NCBI GenBank assembly: GCA_949825065.1
Contig: OX463865.1
Location: 16,879,763 to 16,943,762, forward strand
Source: Odontocerum albicorne
Taxonomy: Eukaryota; Arthropoda; Insecta; Trichoptera; Odontoceridae
Length of the DNA: 64,000 nucleotides
Reading direction: 5' to 3'
The notes under the pieces: model-generated
The model's input: the letters and a program-made list of their open reading frames with translations, nothing else
The model's database searches: none
What the model was told of the DNA's origin: nothing
Program-made: the position numbers and the translations under genes
Shown here: in pieces, positions 20,606 through 30,840 of the stretch
Layout: every line of letters begins with the position of its first letter
How positions within the stretch are numbered: position 1 is the first letter of the stretch

Positions 20606-21420
20606 TTAATTGAATCGCGTCTGACAGCTATAGCAACGTCCGAGCGAATTATTTGTTACACTTTGTATACAGTTTAATCTTATAGCATTATGGGCATGTG
20701 ACACCTTCCTCTTTATCTTAATATCTACTTTCACATTTATTTGATTTTGCTCTTACCCTGACATTTCCTTATTTTAAAGGAAAGAACTACATATTATGTG
20801 TATGCGTTATGCTTAATCCACATTTGTTATGCAATCTATAGCCTTACAAAAAAGGTTATTTATTTTATTGTAAAATATTATAGATATGATAGTTAATTGT
20901 TCAATGTAAACTAAAGCGTAAGAAACATAAAAAAATATTAAAATCAATAACTTAAAACAGGGGTTAGAAACCTTTTCTGGCTAACGGGTCACATTCGACT
21001 TGTAGTTTCAATAATATGACCTCAACTATTTCCTTTTATTATTTATGTATAACACATATAAAATTTACTTTTTTAACATTTAATGTATTTAACATACGGA
21101 CCACATGCAATAACAGTATGGTCAAATGTTTTAAGACTACAAAAAATACACTTGTTGGCAATATGCGACCCGCGGACTGCCAGTTCCCGACCCCTGAATT
21201 AAAACATGAGCAGAATTCAGAACAAACACGGCGCATCACTTATGTATAACACAACAATGAAAGAAAACAAAAATTAAAATGTGATCATAGAAAATACAAA
21301 GGAAATTAAATAAAAAAAAGAAACGAGACAATAGTTGGAATACAAGAATTAGATTGTTCAATGTCTGGTTTGGAAGATATTTGTTAATGTCTGGTTTGGA
21401 AAACATTTTTAATGTCTGGT
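20606..21420. other. No gene seen
   Basis: AT-rich. Near 21370-21420 the phrase 'aatgtctggttt.ggaa' is repeated three times next to the LINE-B piece. Short overlapping frames at 21016-21249 on both strands show no family features. Confidence 0.45.
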
Positions 21421-21975
21421 TTCGGATTTTAATATTAGTCAGCAACTCTCTATCAACTTTGGCTCTTTGAAGAACCCTTGTGTTGCTGACCATATCCGTC
21501 CAGGGTATCCGTAGCATTCTCCGGTGCATCCACATTTCGAATGCTTCCAGTCGGTTCACACTACTAACTTTGAGGGTACATGATTCCACTCCATGCAATA
21601 ACACTGACCAAACGGAGCATTTGACTAACCGTTGTCGAAGTTTCAAGTTTAGATTTTCATCGCAGAATACGCTTCTTATTTTATAAAAAGCCGCACGAGA
21701 TGATTCAATTCTGCACTTGACTTCGGTTTCTGGGTCGAGGTCTTCCACTAAGATACTTCCGAGGTATTTAAATGTTCCACTCTCTCTATATCAGCACCGT
21801 TCAATGTAAGACGTGCTCCTGCGTGATCCTGCCGGCCAAACACCATGAACTTAGTTTTACTCACGTTCATGTTCAGCCCCAGCCTCACACCGACTTCATT
21901 AATTCTATCTATAAGCGTTTGAAGACCGTCAATACTGTCTGCCGGAACAAAAACTGAAGACTTAACTCGACGTAA
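21421..21975 (-). pseudogene. LINE-B (RTE-like) RT to C-terminus
   Basis: Minus strand. The upstream part reads LQTLIDRINEVGVRLGLNMN and VSKTKFMVFGR, the block after the YADD box in RTE-like RTs. One frameshift later: VKCRIESSRAAFYKIRSVFC, LRQRLVKCSVWSVLLHGVES, CTLKVSSVNRLEAFEMWMH, RRMLRIPWTDMVSNTRVLQR and RELLTNIKI. The sequence diverges from the family at 21421. No catalytic aspartates remain. Confidence 0.85.
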
Positions 21976-22621
21976 TGTAATTTACTTTTCTTTTTTCACA
22001 AATAATCAATTTTCACATACATACTAGTTTTAATAAGGCTGTATGTAGAAAACAAAGTTTAAACTTAACTATTCAGAATTTTATCATAAAGTTTAAGTAA
22101 GAATTTTAATAAATTTATAAAATAACGCTTGTTTTCTTCTCACGATAGAAAGTGAAAAATGAAAAATCCTTTCATAATCCTGCAGGCACCCAGCACAAGT
22201 GATTTGGAAAGGGGATGAGAAATTTGAGATGAGATTGGATATGTAATATGGATTGTGTTGAGGAGAATTGATAGAGACTGGAGAGGAATATTAATGGAAA
22301 GGAAGAGGGAACGAGGAAACTGGAGTAGGTTTTACGTCAGAATGTATGACTGTCCTATTATTATATACGAAATAAATAATATGTGAGAATATATATTAAA
22401 TATTAAATTTAACTCCGCTTTTCTTATTTTCAAAAGCTGCTAAAAATGAGTTGTCCTTTATTATATATTGATTTTTTTTCATTCCTTTCTTTGAAATATC
22501 GAATACGTGGTTTAAATGCTTAAAATAAACGATATTTGTAAAAAAAAACTTTCCTAAAAAGAACTAAATTCAAATGAATAAAATATTAACACATCAAAAG
22601 TTTTTATCAAAAAGAAAATTT
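21976..22621. other. AT-rich, no gene seen
   Basis: 22170-22330 is purine-rich ('gagaaatttgagatgagattgg', 'ggaggaatattaatgg'). It may be a decayed LINE tail, but no frame supports this. Confidence 0.4.
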
Positions 22622-22835
22622 TAAAACATTAAGACGACAACCTTAGTGTCGGTACGACGCCTTTCTATTAATCTTAAGATCGCGGGTTCGATTCACATTG
22701 GTATCCAGATTTGCAAAGGGTTCAAATCTGGTTAAAACTTAAGGTTTGCTTAAACACCTTTCTGTTTGGTTGAAACGTATTATTATTTGACAACAAACTC
22801 GCTAGGTTGTAATATATATAACAAAATTGTAATGC
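22622..22835 (+). mobile_element. tRNA-derived SINE (SINE3), near full length
   Basis: A tRNA-like head (cttagtgtcggtacgacgcc, then a B box gatcgcgggttcgattc at 22679-22695) is followed by a body and by the tail 'ggttgaaacgtattattatttg', 'aacaaactcgctaggttgtaa' and 'attgtaatgcaat'. The tail resembles the LINE-A 3' end, which suggests mobilisation by LINE-A or a relative. Its last bases become the unit of the following array. Confidence 0.7.
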
Positions 22836-23735
22836 AATATATAATAATAAAATGACTTAAAATAAGATGGAAAAGAAATTATAATGTAATACAATAAAAT
22901 GACTTAAAATAAGATGGCGATGAAATTGTAATGCAATACAATAAAATGTCTTACAATAAGATGGCAAAGAAATTGAAATGCAAAGCAATAAAAATACTTA
23001 AAATAAAATGGCGATAAAAGTGTAATGCAATACAATAAAATGACTCAAAATAAGATGGCAAAGAAATTGTAATGCAATACAAAAAAATAATTTAAAATAA
23101 CATGGCGTAAAAATTGTATTGCAATATTATAAAATGACTTAAAATAAGATGGCGAAGAAATTGTAATTCAATACAATAAATTAACTTAAAATAAGATGGC
23201 GAAGAAAACGTAATGCAATAATAAAATTAATTAAAATAAGATGACGAAGACATTGGAATGCAATACAATAAAATGACTTAAAATAAAATGGCGAAAAAAT
23301 TGTAATGCAATCAATACAATAAAATGACTTAAAATAAGATGGCGAAGAAATTGTAATGCAATACAAAAAAATAACTTAGAATAACATGGTAAAAATAACT
23401 TAAAATGACATAAAAATTGTAATGCAATATAATAAAATGACTTAAAATAAGATGGCGAATAAGTTGTAATGCAATATAGTAAAATGACTTAAAATAATAT
23501 GGCGAACAAACTGAAATACAATATAATAAAATGACTTAAAATAAGGTGGCGAATAAATTGTAATGCATTATAATAAAATTACTTAAAATAAGATGGCAAA
23601 TAAATTGTAACGCAATACAATAAAATGACTTAAAATAAGATGGCGAACAAACTGAAATACTATATAATAAAACGACTTAAAATAAGATGGCAAAGAAATT
23701 GTAATAAAAGGACTTAAAATAAGATGGCGAAAAAA
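22836..23735 (+). repeat. About 47-bp minisatellite, about 19 units
   Basis: Units of about 47 bp contain 'aaaataagatggcgaagaaa', 'ttgtaatgcaatac' and 'aataaaatgactt'. Some units are shortened or carry 4-bp insertions, so the array is irregular. The 'ttgtaatgcaat' part is the tail of the SINE immediately upstream. Minus-strand short frames are accidental. Confidence 0.9.
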
Positions 23736-24029
23736 TATTTACGCTCTGTTAATCATTTTTGGAAGATTTAACAATGGAAGATGTCATCAATGCGTGAAAA
23801 ATTCAATTATCTTTCTGAGTAAAGACCATCTCACCGATCTGATGATGGGAGACCAAAATGCATATCATCACAACATCATTATACACGTCAACTTTTGTCG
23901 TTTACTCGGCTAGAACCGATACCAATCTTCAGTTGTCTAAGGATAGTTTTGCTGTATTCGAAGTTTTCTGTAAAAGTACTGACAACTCGTTAGACTGTTA
24001 GACCTTCAGACCATAAGTTGCTTTATAGG

Positions 24030-24262
24030 TATAACACATCGATCAATAAGTCCCGGGACTAACTACTAAAACAACATTTGTTTGCCAAAATTCTTCTTTA
24101 TTCATCAACATAGTCTCCTTCAAGAACGATACATTCATTCCAACGCTTTCCTTACTTTTCTATGCTAGCCGTGTAGAACGATTTATCTTTGGTTTCAAAA
24201 TAGGCGTAAGTTTCGGCAATCACTTCTTCATTGGAGCCAAATCTCTTTCCCTGTTAAGGCTG
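24030..24262 (-). pseudogene. Mariner transposase C-terminus (second lineage)
   Basis: Minus strand: GKRFGSNEEVIAETYAYFE, TKDKSFYTASIEK, stop, GKRWNECIVLEGDYVDE, stop. This is the standard C-terminus of a mariner transposase. Downstream 'aagtcccgggactta' at 24043 is the usual mariner end sequence. Upstream of 24262 similarity stops, so the catalytic part is lost. Confidence 0.85.
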
Positions 24263-24336
24263 CTAATAATTTCCCTTCTTCCGTGACGTCGGACACATTC
24301 AGGAGTGTCGCCACTGGAAAATAAGTTCAGTTTGAT

Positions 24337-24770
24337 AGTTTCTATTCCGTTACTACGTATCCAATTTAGGTCGTTTCTACTGCGTATCTACGTCTCCAAT
24401 TTAGGTAGTTTCTACTGCGTCTCTACGTCTCCAATTTAGGTAGTTTCTAGTGCGTCTTGACGTCTCCAATTTAGGTAGTTTCTACTGCGTCTCTACGTCT
24501 CCAATTTAGGTAGTTTCTACTGCGTCTTTACGTCTCCAATTTAGGTAGTTTCTACTGCGTCTTTACGTCTCCAATTTACGTAGTTTCTACTGCGTCTCTA
24601 CGTCTCCAATTAATGTAGTTTCTACTGCGTCTCTACGTCTCAAATTTAGATAGTTTCTTCTGCGTCTTTACGTCTCCAATTTAGGTGGTTTCTACTGCGT
24701 CTTTACGTCTCCAATTTAGGTAGTTTCTACTGTGTCTCTACGTCTCCAATTTAGGTAGTTTCTATATCCC
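24337..24770 (+). repeat. 35-bp minisatellite, about 12 units
   Basis: Units of 35 bp (tccaatttaggtagtttcta and ctgcgtctctacgtc) with few substitutions. The array starts 75 bases from the mariner remnant. No conserved-repeat plus variable-spacer pattern exists, so it is not CRISPR. Confidence 0.95.
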
Positions 24771-24774
24771 TCTC

Positions 24775-25494
24775 ATAAGAATAAAGAAGGTTTCGATGTT
24801 CTAGTTTAGATCGCACTGGATGGGGACTTATTTTGTCCCTCATAGTCAGAAGGGTTGGGGTGAGATCGAACTGAACTGTTCAAATGTGCTATTTTTAAAT
24901 TATGTATACACATCATATGAAAGAAAAATGATTTTTAATTAGTCTTGTAAATTATTTTACGAATATATTTTTTTATATTAAATCTTAAAAGAGAAGTGAA
25001 ATAATATTGTATCTTTATGGAATGTGTGAACCTGTACGAGCAAAGGTGCGTTGAAAAGAATTAATAGAGACATTGCCAGAATCCAAATGTATAAGGGAAG
25101 AAGATACCTCGGTCTCCCCTCGCTGTCATGCCCTATTATGTCCCAGGGTCCAGGGATACCCTCCTCGGTCCTGAAGGGCCATCATCTGCATGCCTAGTCC
25201 TTAGACGGGACCTAAGGAAGGACGAAAAGGGACCAAACCTCGAGGGGAAAATAAATTGAAATGTTACGATGAATTCACGATGCAAAAGTTACATTAGAAA
25301 ATTTTAAGGGAGCATTTATTTTATTGTGCTATATTAATTATGCTTCCGTTGTATACAATATAAACAGGCGGGCTAATTAACATGTGGAAAACTCTTCCTA
25401 CCTACCAAAAATACGTTTGTTAAGGCCTTAAGTATTATTGTTACGTTATATAAGTAAAATTAATAATCTTTCTTTTTAGTAAATGTTCGTTTTT
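24775..25494. other. No gene; one GC-richer island
   Basis: 25085-25250 is clearly GC-richer than the surroundings ('ccagggataccctcctcggtc', 'agacgggacctaaggaagg') and may be a fragment of an unrecognised element. 25370-25410 holds another 'gcgggctaatt...ctcttcctacctacc' tail. The rest shows nothing. Confidence 0.4.
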
Positions 25495-25705
25495 TCGAGA
25501 TGTGTTTCAGTTGGCTCGTCTGCCTTAAAAAATTGGGGATGTGGATAGCGTATGCAGCTTTGGAAGCACTTGAGGCTGGCCCATTTTGGAAAGCCTTATC
25601 AATGTTTGTAATTGTATATAAAGCCTTCACACATACACCAAAGCTTACGTTGAGTATGTTACCATCACATATCGGAAGATCTACAGAGGTTTCTTTATAG
25701 TTCGG
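25495..25705 (-). pseudogene. Possible LINE C-terminal remnant
   Basis: Minus strand: TSVDLPICDGNILNVSFGVC and VKALYTITNIDKAF, like the short segment (x-x-P-x-x-x-T-x ... A-x-x-x-W/Y-N) near the end of CR1/Jockey LINE proteins. Related pieces: 4870-5030, and 47995-48040 on the plus strand (VDLPMCGINKFGICI). Confidence 0.4.
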
Positions 25706-26815
25706 CTTACCTTGGTAATTCTTTTGCGGTAGTCGTACCAAATAATGTTTCTAAATATAAAAGAAACGAAGGAAAGCTCTCATTAAAATGGCTCTGAATT
25801 ATTTAGCTTTACCATATTGGAGTTTTTTCAGTGTATATTAGACATAGGATTTCTATTGCAAACAAAGCACCTTTGATTACCAACGAAATACCTCTATAAA
25901 TATTGTAGAATGCATTATTGCAAATAATCTTTATTTTTTTTACCCTAGTTTGTTGACATATAAAAGAAGGCTGATTGCAGAGTTGATGAAGTATAAGTGA
26001 GGTGGTGAGGTGCGAGCAGCTGACTAGAGACGATCTCATATTATATGATCAACTGTGTATATTGTTAAATATTTATATTTTTGTAACCGTTTTAAATTTG
26101 TGTACTTACTTATGCATTATTTTTATTGTCTTTTTATTTAGTTCTGCTGAATTGTTATAAATTGTTTTTTTTTCTTTTCTTTTTAAATTATTTAGTAAAT
26201 ATTGTCGATGAAGCACTTACTATTTTTTTTAAATAATGAACTATGGTTCGTTCTTTCGTTAGTTAACAATAAAAGTAGAATAAATAAAAGTAAAGTTATT
26301 GAAAACAATCTTTTTTTTAAATATACAAAACCAGCCTCCCAGTCAATCGTATATTTTGTTAGATATACGAGTAAATGGTTGAACTTATATCAAATATAAA
26401 ATAAAATAAAAATAAAATAAACAGACTGATAGAAATATTCTACTCTCTTCTAAAATTTTACAGTGTTTCTCTACAATTGCCCAACACTATATCGTTTTTT
26501 TTAACAACTTCCTCTTCCGACTTCCCAGACTCGTTTCTTCCCACATCACCCATCTATTTCTCAATGTGTCGTCTCTAGTTTTAAAAATCAAACTTTACTC
26601 CTGATTGAAACGAAGAGAGCAAACTTAGACAAGACACTGAGAAAGAAAGTAAGAAACTAGAAAGAGAGACAGAAGTGATAAGGAGATATAGAAGTGAGAA
26701 AAGATTGGAGCACTCCCACGGAGACGGACCGTCCTAAAAAAAGAAAGACTATTTATTGAAAGTAATCCGAAAAGCAGTCACTTTAGGCAGGGGATAGAAA
26801 ACTTTGGTATATGAA
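25706..26815. other. AT-rich, no gene seen
   Basis: 25960-26045 resembles part of 49240-49300 ('gctgactagagacg' / 'gctgactcgagacgg'), another low-copy repeat. 26500-26730 is CT- then GA-rich. No frame is supported. Confidence 0.45.
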
Positions 26816-27374
26816 TAACTTTTAATATTAATATATTTTTATGGTACTCCTTATCATATATGAAAAGATAATGCGAATAAATTGAAGATATACAATATTG
26901 TAATTTGTTTTATCAAACACTGTTTATTTAACTTTTTGTAACGGTATAACCCTACCGGTTTCAAGGCTTTCACCTCATCATCAGGTGAGCACAAACAAGA
27001 GTAACTTTTAATATTCATTTATTTGTATGGCACTCCTTATCATATATGAAAAGATAATGCGAACAAATTGAAGATATACAATATTGTAATTTGTTTTATC
27101 AAACACTGTTTATTTCACTTTCCGTAACGGTATAAACCCACCGGTTTCAAAGCTTTCACCTCATCATCAGGGGAGCACAAACAAGAGTAACTTTCAATAT
27201 TAATTTACTTGTATGGCACTCCTTATTATATATGAATAGGTAATGCGAACAAATTGAAGATATACAATATTGTAATTTGTTTTATCAAATACTGTTTATT
27301 ACACTTTTTGTAACGGTATAACCCTACCGGTTTCAAAACTTTCACCTCATCATCAGGTGAGCACAAACAAGAGT
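26816..27374 (-). mobile_element. PLE-like 186-bp monomer, three tandem copies (retrozyme-like)
   Basis: Monomers begin at about 26816, 27002 and 27188; the period is exactly 186. On the minus strand each holds 'cctgatgatgaggtgaaagc', 'ccttgaaacc' (one base varies), 'ggtagggttataccgttac' and then 'aataaacagtgtttgataaaa'. CTGATGA, a short AGG/CCT hairpin and GAAAC stand in the order of the hammerhead core, followed by a CGGTA/TACCG hairpin and TT. Head-to-tail small monomers with such motifs resemble retrozymes or Penelope-like terminal repeats. Against: two extra bases after CTGATGA, and no clean stem I. Confidence 0.6.
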
Positions 27375-27434
27375 GGGGTTATACCGTTATAAAAAGTGGA
27401 ATAAGCAGTGTTTGATAAAAACAAATTACAATGT
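27375..27434 (+). repeat. PLE-like repeat, partial, opposite orientation
   Basis: 'ggggttataccgttataaaaagtgg' to 'aacaaattacaatg' is the distal part of the unit, inverted relative to the tandem copies and joined directly to monomer 3. Together they make a fold-back end. Confidence 0.8.
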
Positions 27435-27589
27435 TTTTAAACCTCCACAATTTTAATGCCTTAACTATAAACTTTATATACAATATTGTCTCTGATCCCA
27501 GTAATTGAGCATTAGAGTTTTAAAAACACTGGAGTATGCACACGAATTCACATTCCGTCATCGTACGTATTAGCAGTACTGACGCATAA

Positions 27590-27839
27590 TATATATCATT
27601 CAGCCAGAAGACTCATTTTGCAATAGTGTGAGTAACACTCTCAGTATTACACAACTTATGTAGTGGTATTGGTTTTACCATAGAATGCCACACGATTGGT
27701 TCGAGCAGAGCGCATGTTTGTATTGTTGTTAACATAAAGTACTCGGTGATTAGAAAAACACTACCATGTCGAAATTAGGAGTACGATTTTTTGTGTAATG
27801 TAATGTATAATTCAAAAATTTTCGAAAGCTTAGAATGTA
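27590..27839 (+). repeat. Unclassified repeat X, copy 1
   Basis: Matches 29720-29902 plus 30841-30880. It shares 'cattttgcaatagtgtgagta', 'cacaacttatgtagtgg' and 'cgcatgtttgtattgttgtt'. The site 'aatgTAtaattcaa' at 27803-27820 is uninterrupted here, whereas copy 2 has a mariner inserted at that TA. Copy 1 is itself broken at 27839 by another mariner end. Confidence 0.85.
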
Positions 27840-28473
27840 TTAGGTGTTAACATAAGTTTTGTCCGTTTTTTTTTTCAAATGAAGAGAACAAGTGGACACA
27901 ACAAAAAAAATAACAACAAATTAGTCAATAATGTATTCTCCTTCATTATTTTACAACAAATTAGTCAATATTGTATTCTCCTTCATTATTTTACCACAAA
28001 TTAGTCAATAATGTATTCTCCTTCATTATTTTACAACAAATTAGTCAATAATGTATTCTCCTTCATTATTTTACAATAAATTAGTCAATAGTGTATTCTC
28101 CTTCATTATTTACAACTTCTTTGCTCTGTCTGCTGGCCATGCACTTCAATATGCCTACAATGCTAGTTCGGATATTTGAGGAGTACCAATCAATTAAAGT
28201 GTGGCGAAAAACACCCCTTCCCAAAATTAGTATCAATGGACAAAATCGAGGGTTAACGTAACATCGGTAGAAGGCGTTTATCTTGGTTTCGAAACACTCG
28301 CGAATGGACAAACATCGAGATAGTTGAAGAGCTTCTCCATACATCTAAAGACAGATATTTTCTCAAATATGATCACCAACGTCAGACGAACTAGACTCCA
28401 TATCCTAAGAAGACACCAGTTAATGGAAGCCTGACCATTGCCACCGATAATACTGCCTCTTAAAATTTGACAA
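27840..28473 (-). mobile_element. Mariner fragment, 3' part, with internal repeat array
   Basis: The plus-strand start 'ttaggtgttaacataag' is the same terminus as the mariner at 1359. On the minus strand the decayed frame includes IFEKISVFRCMEKLFNYL, like the YHLFRSM region after the last catalytic aspartate, then the end GILKCMASRQSKEVV and NNEGEYTID, stop at 28081. The other end is cut at about 28473 by SINE1. No intact catalytic site. Confidence 0.7.
27913..28115 (-). repeat. 40-bp minisatellite made of the last transposase codons
   Basis: Five units of exactly 40 bp; 'ttagtcaata' starts at 27921, 27961, 28001, 28041 and 28081. On the minus strand the unit contains the C-terminal codons NNEGEY(T/I)ID and the stop TAA of the mariner transposase. 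Extra copies lie after the true stop, in the 3' UTR. Confidence 0.92.
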
Positions 28474-28725
28474 AGGTAACGTATGGTAACGCACTGAACT
28501 TCCATGCGAAGGATTGCTGGTTCAAACCTCACATTGTGTTACTCCCCTCGAATGAGACAAGTATTATTGCCGCCTAGTATTCGAGGATATAAAAATACAT
28601 ATGACTTCGGTCATACCTATACTTTAAGAAAAGTAAAAAACGTGCCGGTATGCTATCGGATCCAGTATAGCGGTAGGACCAGTTACTTTGCTGGTGTACA
28701 ACGGCTAGCCCACTTAAGAAGATAA
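28474..28725 (+). mobile_element. SINE1 (tRNA-derived) copy
   Basis: Head: 'gtatggtaacgcactgaact' (A-box region) and 'gctggttcaaacctcac' (B box). Body: 'cccctcgaatgagacaag', 'atgacttcggtcata', 'tatcggatccagtatagcgg' and 'acggctagcccacttaa'. Same order as the copies at 34346 and 41405 (minus) and 55730. It truncates the mariner at 28473. Confidence 0.75.
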
Positions 28726-29162
28726 AAGAAGAAATAAAAAAATCCACTGCACTTCTTCGCTTTTCAACTGAGTTGAGATTGGAATGACAAGTGGATCCCT
28801 GATTTTGAGGCCCAGAAACGACGATAGCAGACAAAGATTATAACAATTCAATAGTATTTTTGTCATCGGTCAATTACAAAAAAAAAACAGATAAAGTTTA
28901 ACGTATGTAATTCAAGATAATTTTAACAAAGCAAATACATGTGAGTTCTTCAATTAACTCATGTAAGCAATCAAAGTCATGTTAAAGTCCATACAATGCC
29001 CATACTGATTGCCCATTCTATGTAGTCTTGTTACAATGTAGTTGAAAGGTAAGTAATTTTTTTTCATTCACTGCAATTTTAAATATATTTGCATCAAGTC
29101 AGCAATAAAAATATTTAAGGGAAAAAAATCAAAAGAAATACGAAACTGTGTATCCCAGGTTG
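28726..29162. other. AT-rich, no gene seen
   Basis: No coding signal. 28930-29010 has 'catgtgagttcttcaattaactcatgtaagc', a loose inverted word pair. Nothing else. Confidence 0.4.
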
Positions 29163-29166
29163 TTAA

Positions 29167-29437
29167 CCCCTTTGTGTCCAAGAGTCTAGGACGAGATCCA
29201 AATCCCTCCTATATATGAATGTTTCCGGTTCCTCACCCCAATCTCTCTTACATCCTCCTCTGCCACCCCTTCTCTATTCAGTACCCTTCAGCCCTTTCTC
29301 TGTTTGAATTGGAAGGGACAGTCGCTTATTAGAATTCTATAAACAAAAGCCCCTTTCACTGCTCCGGTGACCGTTATTTCCAAAGATATTTTTTATTTAA
29401 TAACTTTTATAACACTGACCCTTTTGCAATAAAGGGG
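29167..29437. mobile_element. Candidate TTAA-type MITE
   Basis: The left end 'ttaacccctttgtg' and right end 'gcaataaaggggttcaa' are inverted (CCCCTTT / AAAGGGG). The left flank is TTAA; the right flank is TTCAA, possibly a mutated TTAA. The interior is pyrimidine-rich and non-coding. The ends differ from the MITE at 43988. Confidence 0.4.
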
Positions 29438-29902
29438 TTCAAATGGATATAAAGACACTTAGAACCGGCTGTTTTAATAATGTTAGTTGCGATAAGACTA
29501 TATTAGTTTTGATTATTATAAGATATATTTATGGTTATATGAGGGAAAAAATACGTATTACTTGTTTTTAATGATAATAAAAAGAACATTCCTTATTTCT
29601 CTTAAGTAAGATCTATAAACTTACGTACCATCCAGCCGTTTTCCTTTTGGGATTGACAGAAATGATAAAGCGTCAGCCTTTCATATATTGACGTACATCC
29701 TTAACCTCCTCCACATTTATGTATATATCATTCAACCAGAAGACTTATTTTGCAATAGTGTGAGTATCACTCTCTGTATTACACAACTTATGTAGTGGTA
29801 TTGGTTTTAGAATTCCACACGATTGGTTCGCGCAGAGCGCACGTTTGTATTGTTGTTAAAATACGCGGTGATTAGAAAAAAACTTTTATCTAATTTAATG
29901 TA

Positions 29903-30840
29903 CTATGCGTATCCAGAAAGTAAGTTTACTGAGGCTCTCACGACCGGATGGATTTTATTTTCGACATGTTGGCTACACTTCCGTGTAGCCTGACCCTTTC
30001 CCTCCGCAACGAGACCGATTAGAAGTCAGTACGTTGAGAAGTGTCGACGCGACAACACGTTTCGTGAAAAATGTCAATCCAATCTACCGCCAAGTGCAAA
30101 ATACGCGGCGTCATTCGTTATCTCGTTTGGAAGGGAAAACCTCCGGTTGAGGTTTATAATGAGGTGAAAACTGCATATGCCGATAAAGCTATGAATCGTA
30201 CGAGTGTGTACAAGTGGTGTCGCGAGTTTAAAAACGGTCACGTCACACCTCTTCACCCTCCGCCAAAAACTTCAAAACTACAATTTCAGCCAAGAAAATC
30301 ATGGCATCCGTGTTTTGGGACTGTCAAGGTATAACTTTAATTGAATATATGCCTCAAGGGGAGACCATCAACTCTGCAAGATACTTTGAGACCCTAAAAA
30401 AATTGCGGAGGGCGATTCAGAACATGAGGAGAGGCATGCTGACAAAGGGAGTCTGCCTGCTCCACGCCAACGCCACGAAGGAACTGCTCGCCTCGTTTAA
30501 ATGGGATGTCCTGAACCATCCCGCGCATTCCCCTGACCTAGCACCTTCAGATTACTATCTCTTTACCTCCCTGAAGCTGCACATGGGTGGAAAAAGGTTT
30601 TCAACCGACGAGGAGGTAAAGGAGGAGGTGGAGAAGTGGACGGAGGGGTTGGCAGGAAACTTCTTCGAGGAAGGCATCAAAAAGTTGATACCCCGCTTCA
30701 CCACCTGCATTGAGAGGAATGACGACTATGTCGAAAAATAGCTTACATATGTACTACGGTAACCACGTAATTTTTTTATTTAAATAAAAAAAATTGTAAC
30801 CTACAAAAATTCAGTACACTAACTTTCTGGATATGCCTCG
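29903..30840 (+). mobile_element. Mariner element with both ends and TA duplication
   Basis: TA at 29901-29902 and 30841-30842. The ends are inverted: 'atccagaaagtaagtttactga' at the left and 'tcagtacactaactttctggat' at the right. Length 938 bp against about 1.3 kb for an autonomous mariner; the difference is an internal deletion in the transposase. The empty site is visible in repeat X copy 1. Confidence 0.93.
30071..30741 (+). pseudogene. Mariner transposase, internally deleted, catalytic mutant
   Basis: The N-terminus MSIQSTAKCKIRGVIRYLV, WKGKPPVEVYNEV, NRTSVYKWCREFKNG is the helix-turn-helix region. It ends at about residue 60 and joins, out of frame, to FKTTISAKKIMASVFWDCQG. The catalytic half is open to the stop at 30741. 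The first D (FWDCQG) and third D (HSPDLAPSDYYLF) are present, but the second is lost: LLHANAT where the family has LLHDNA. About 100 residues between DNA-binding and catalytic parts are missing, so it is doubly dead. It ends GIKKLIPRFTTCIERNDDYV. Confidence 0.93.

Noticed and set aside
23181..23366. Minus-strand frame in the 47-bp array
   Set aside because: Low-complexity translation of tandem repeats with no conservation of frame between units.
24337..24770. Regular 35-bp repeats as a CRISPR array
   Set aside because: Units are contiguous, with no variable spacers, in eukaryotic transposon-rich DNA. The same holds for the 33-, 40-, 41-, 47- and 95-bp arrays.
28504..28725. 73-codon plus-strand frame over SINE1
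   Set aside because: It coincides with the tRNA-derived SINE head and body; other SINE1 copies do not keep it open.
29167..29437. Solo LTR of a retrotransposon
   Set aside because: The ends are inverted rather than TG...CA, there is no polyadenylation or primer-binding context, and no second copy. I saw no LTR retrotransposon in the window.
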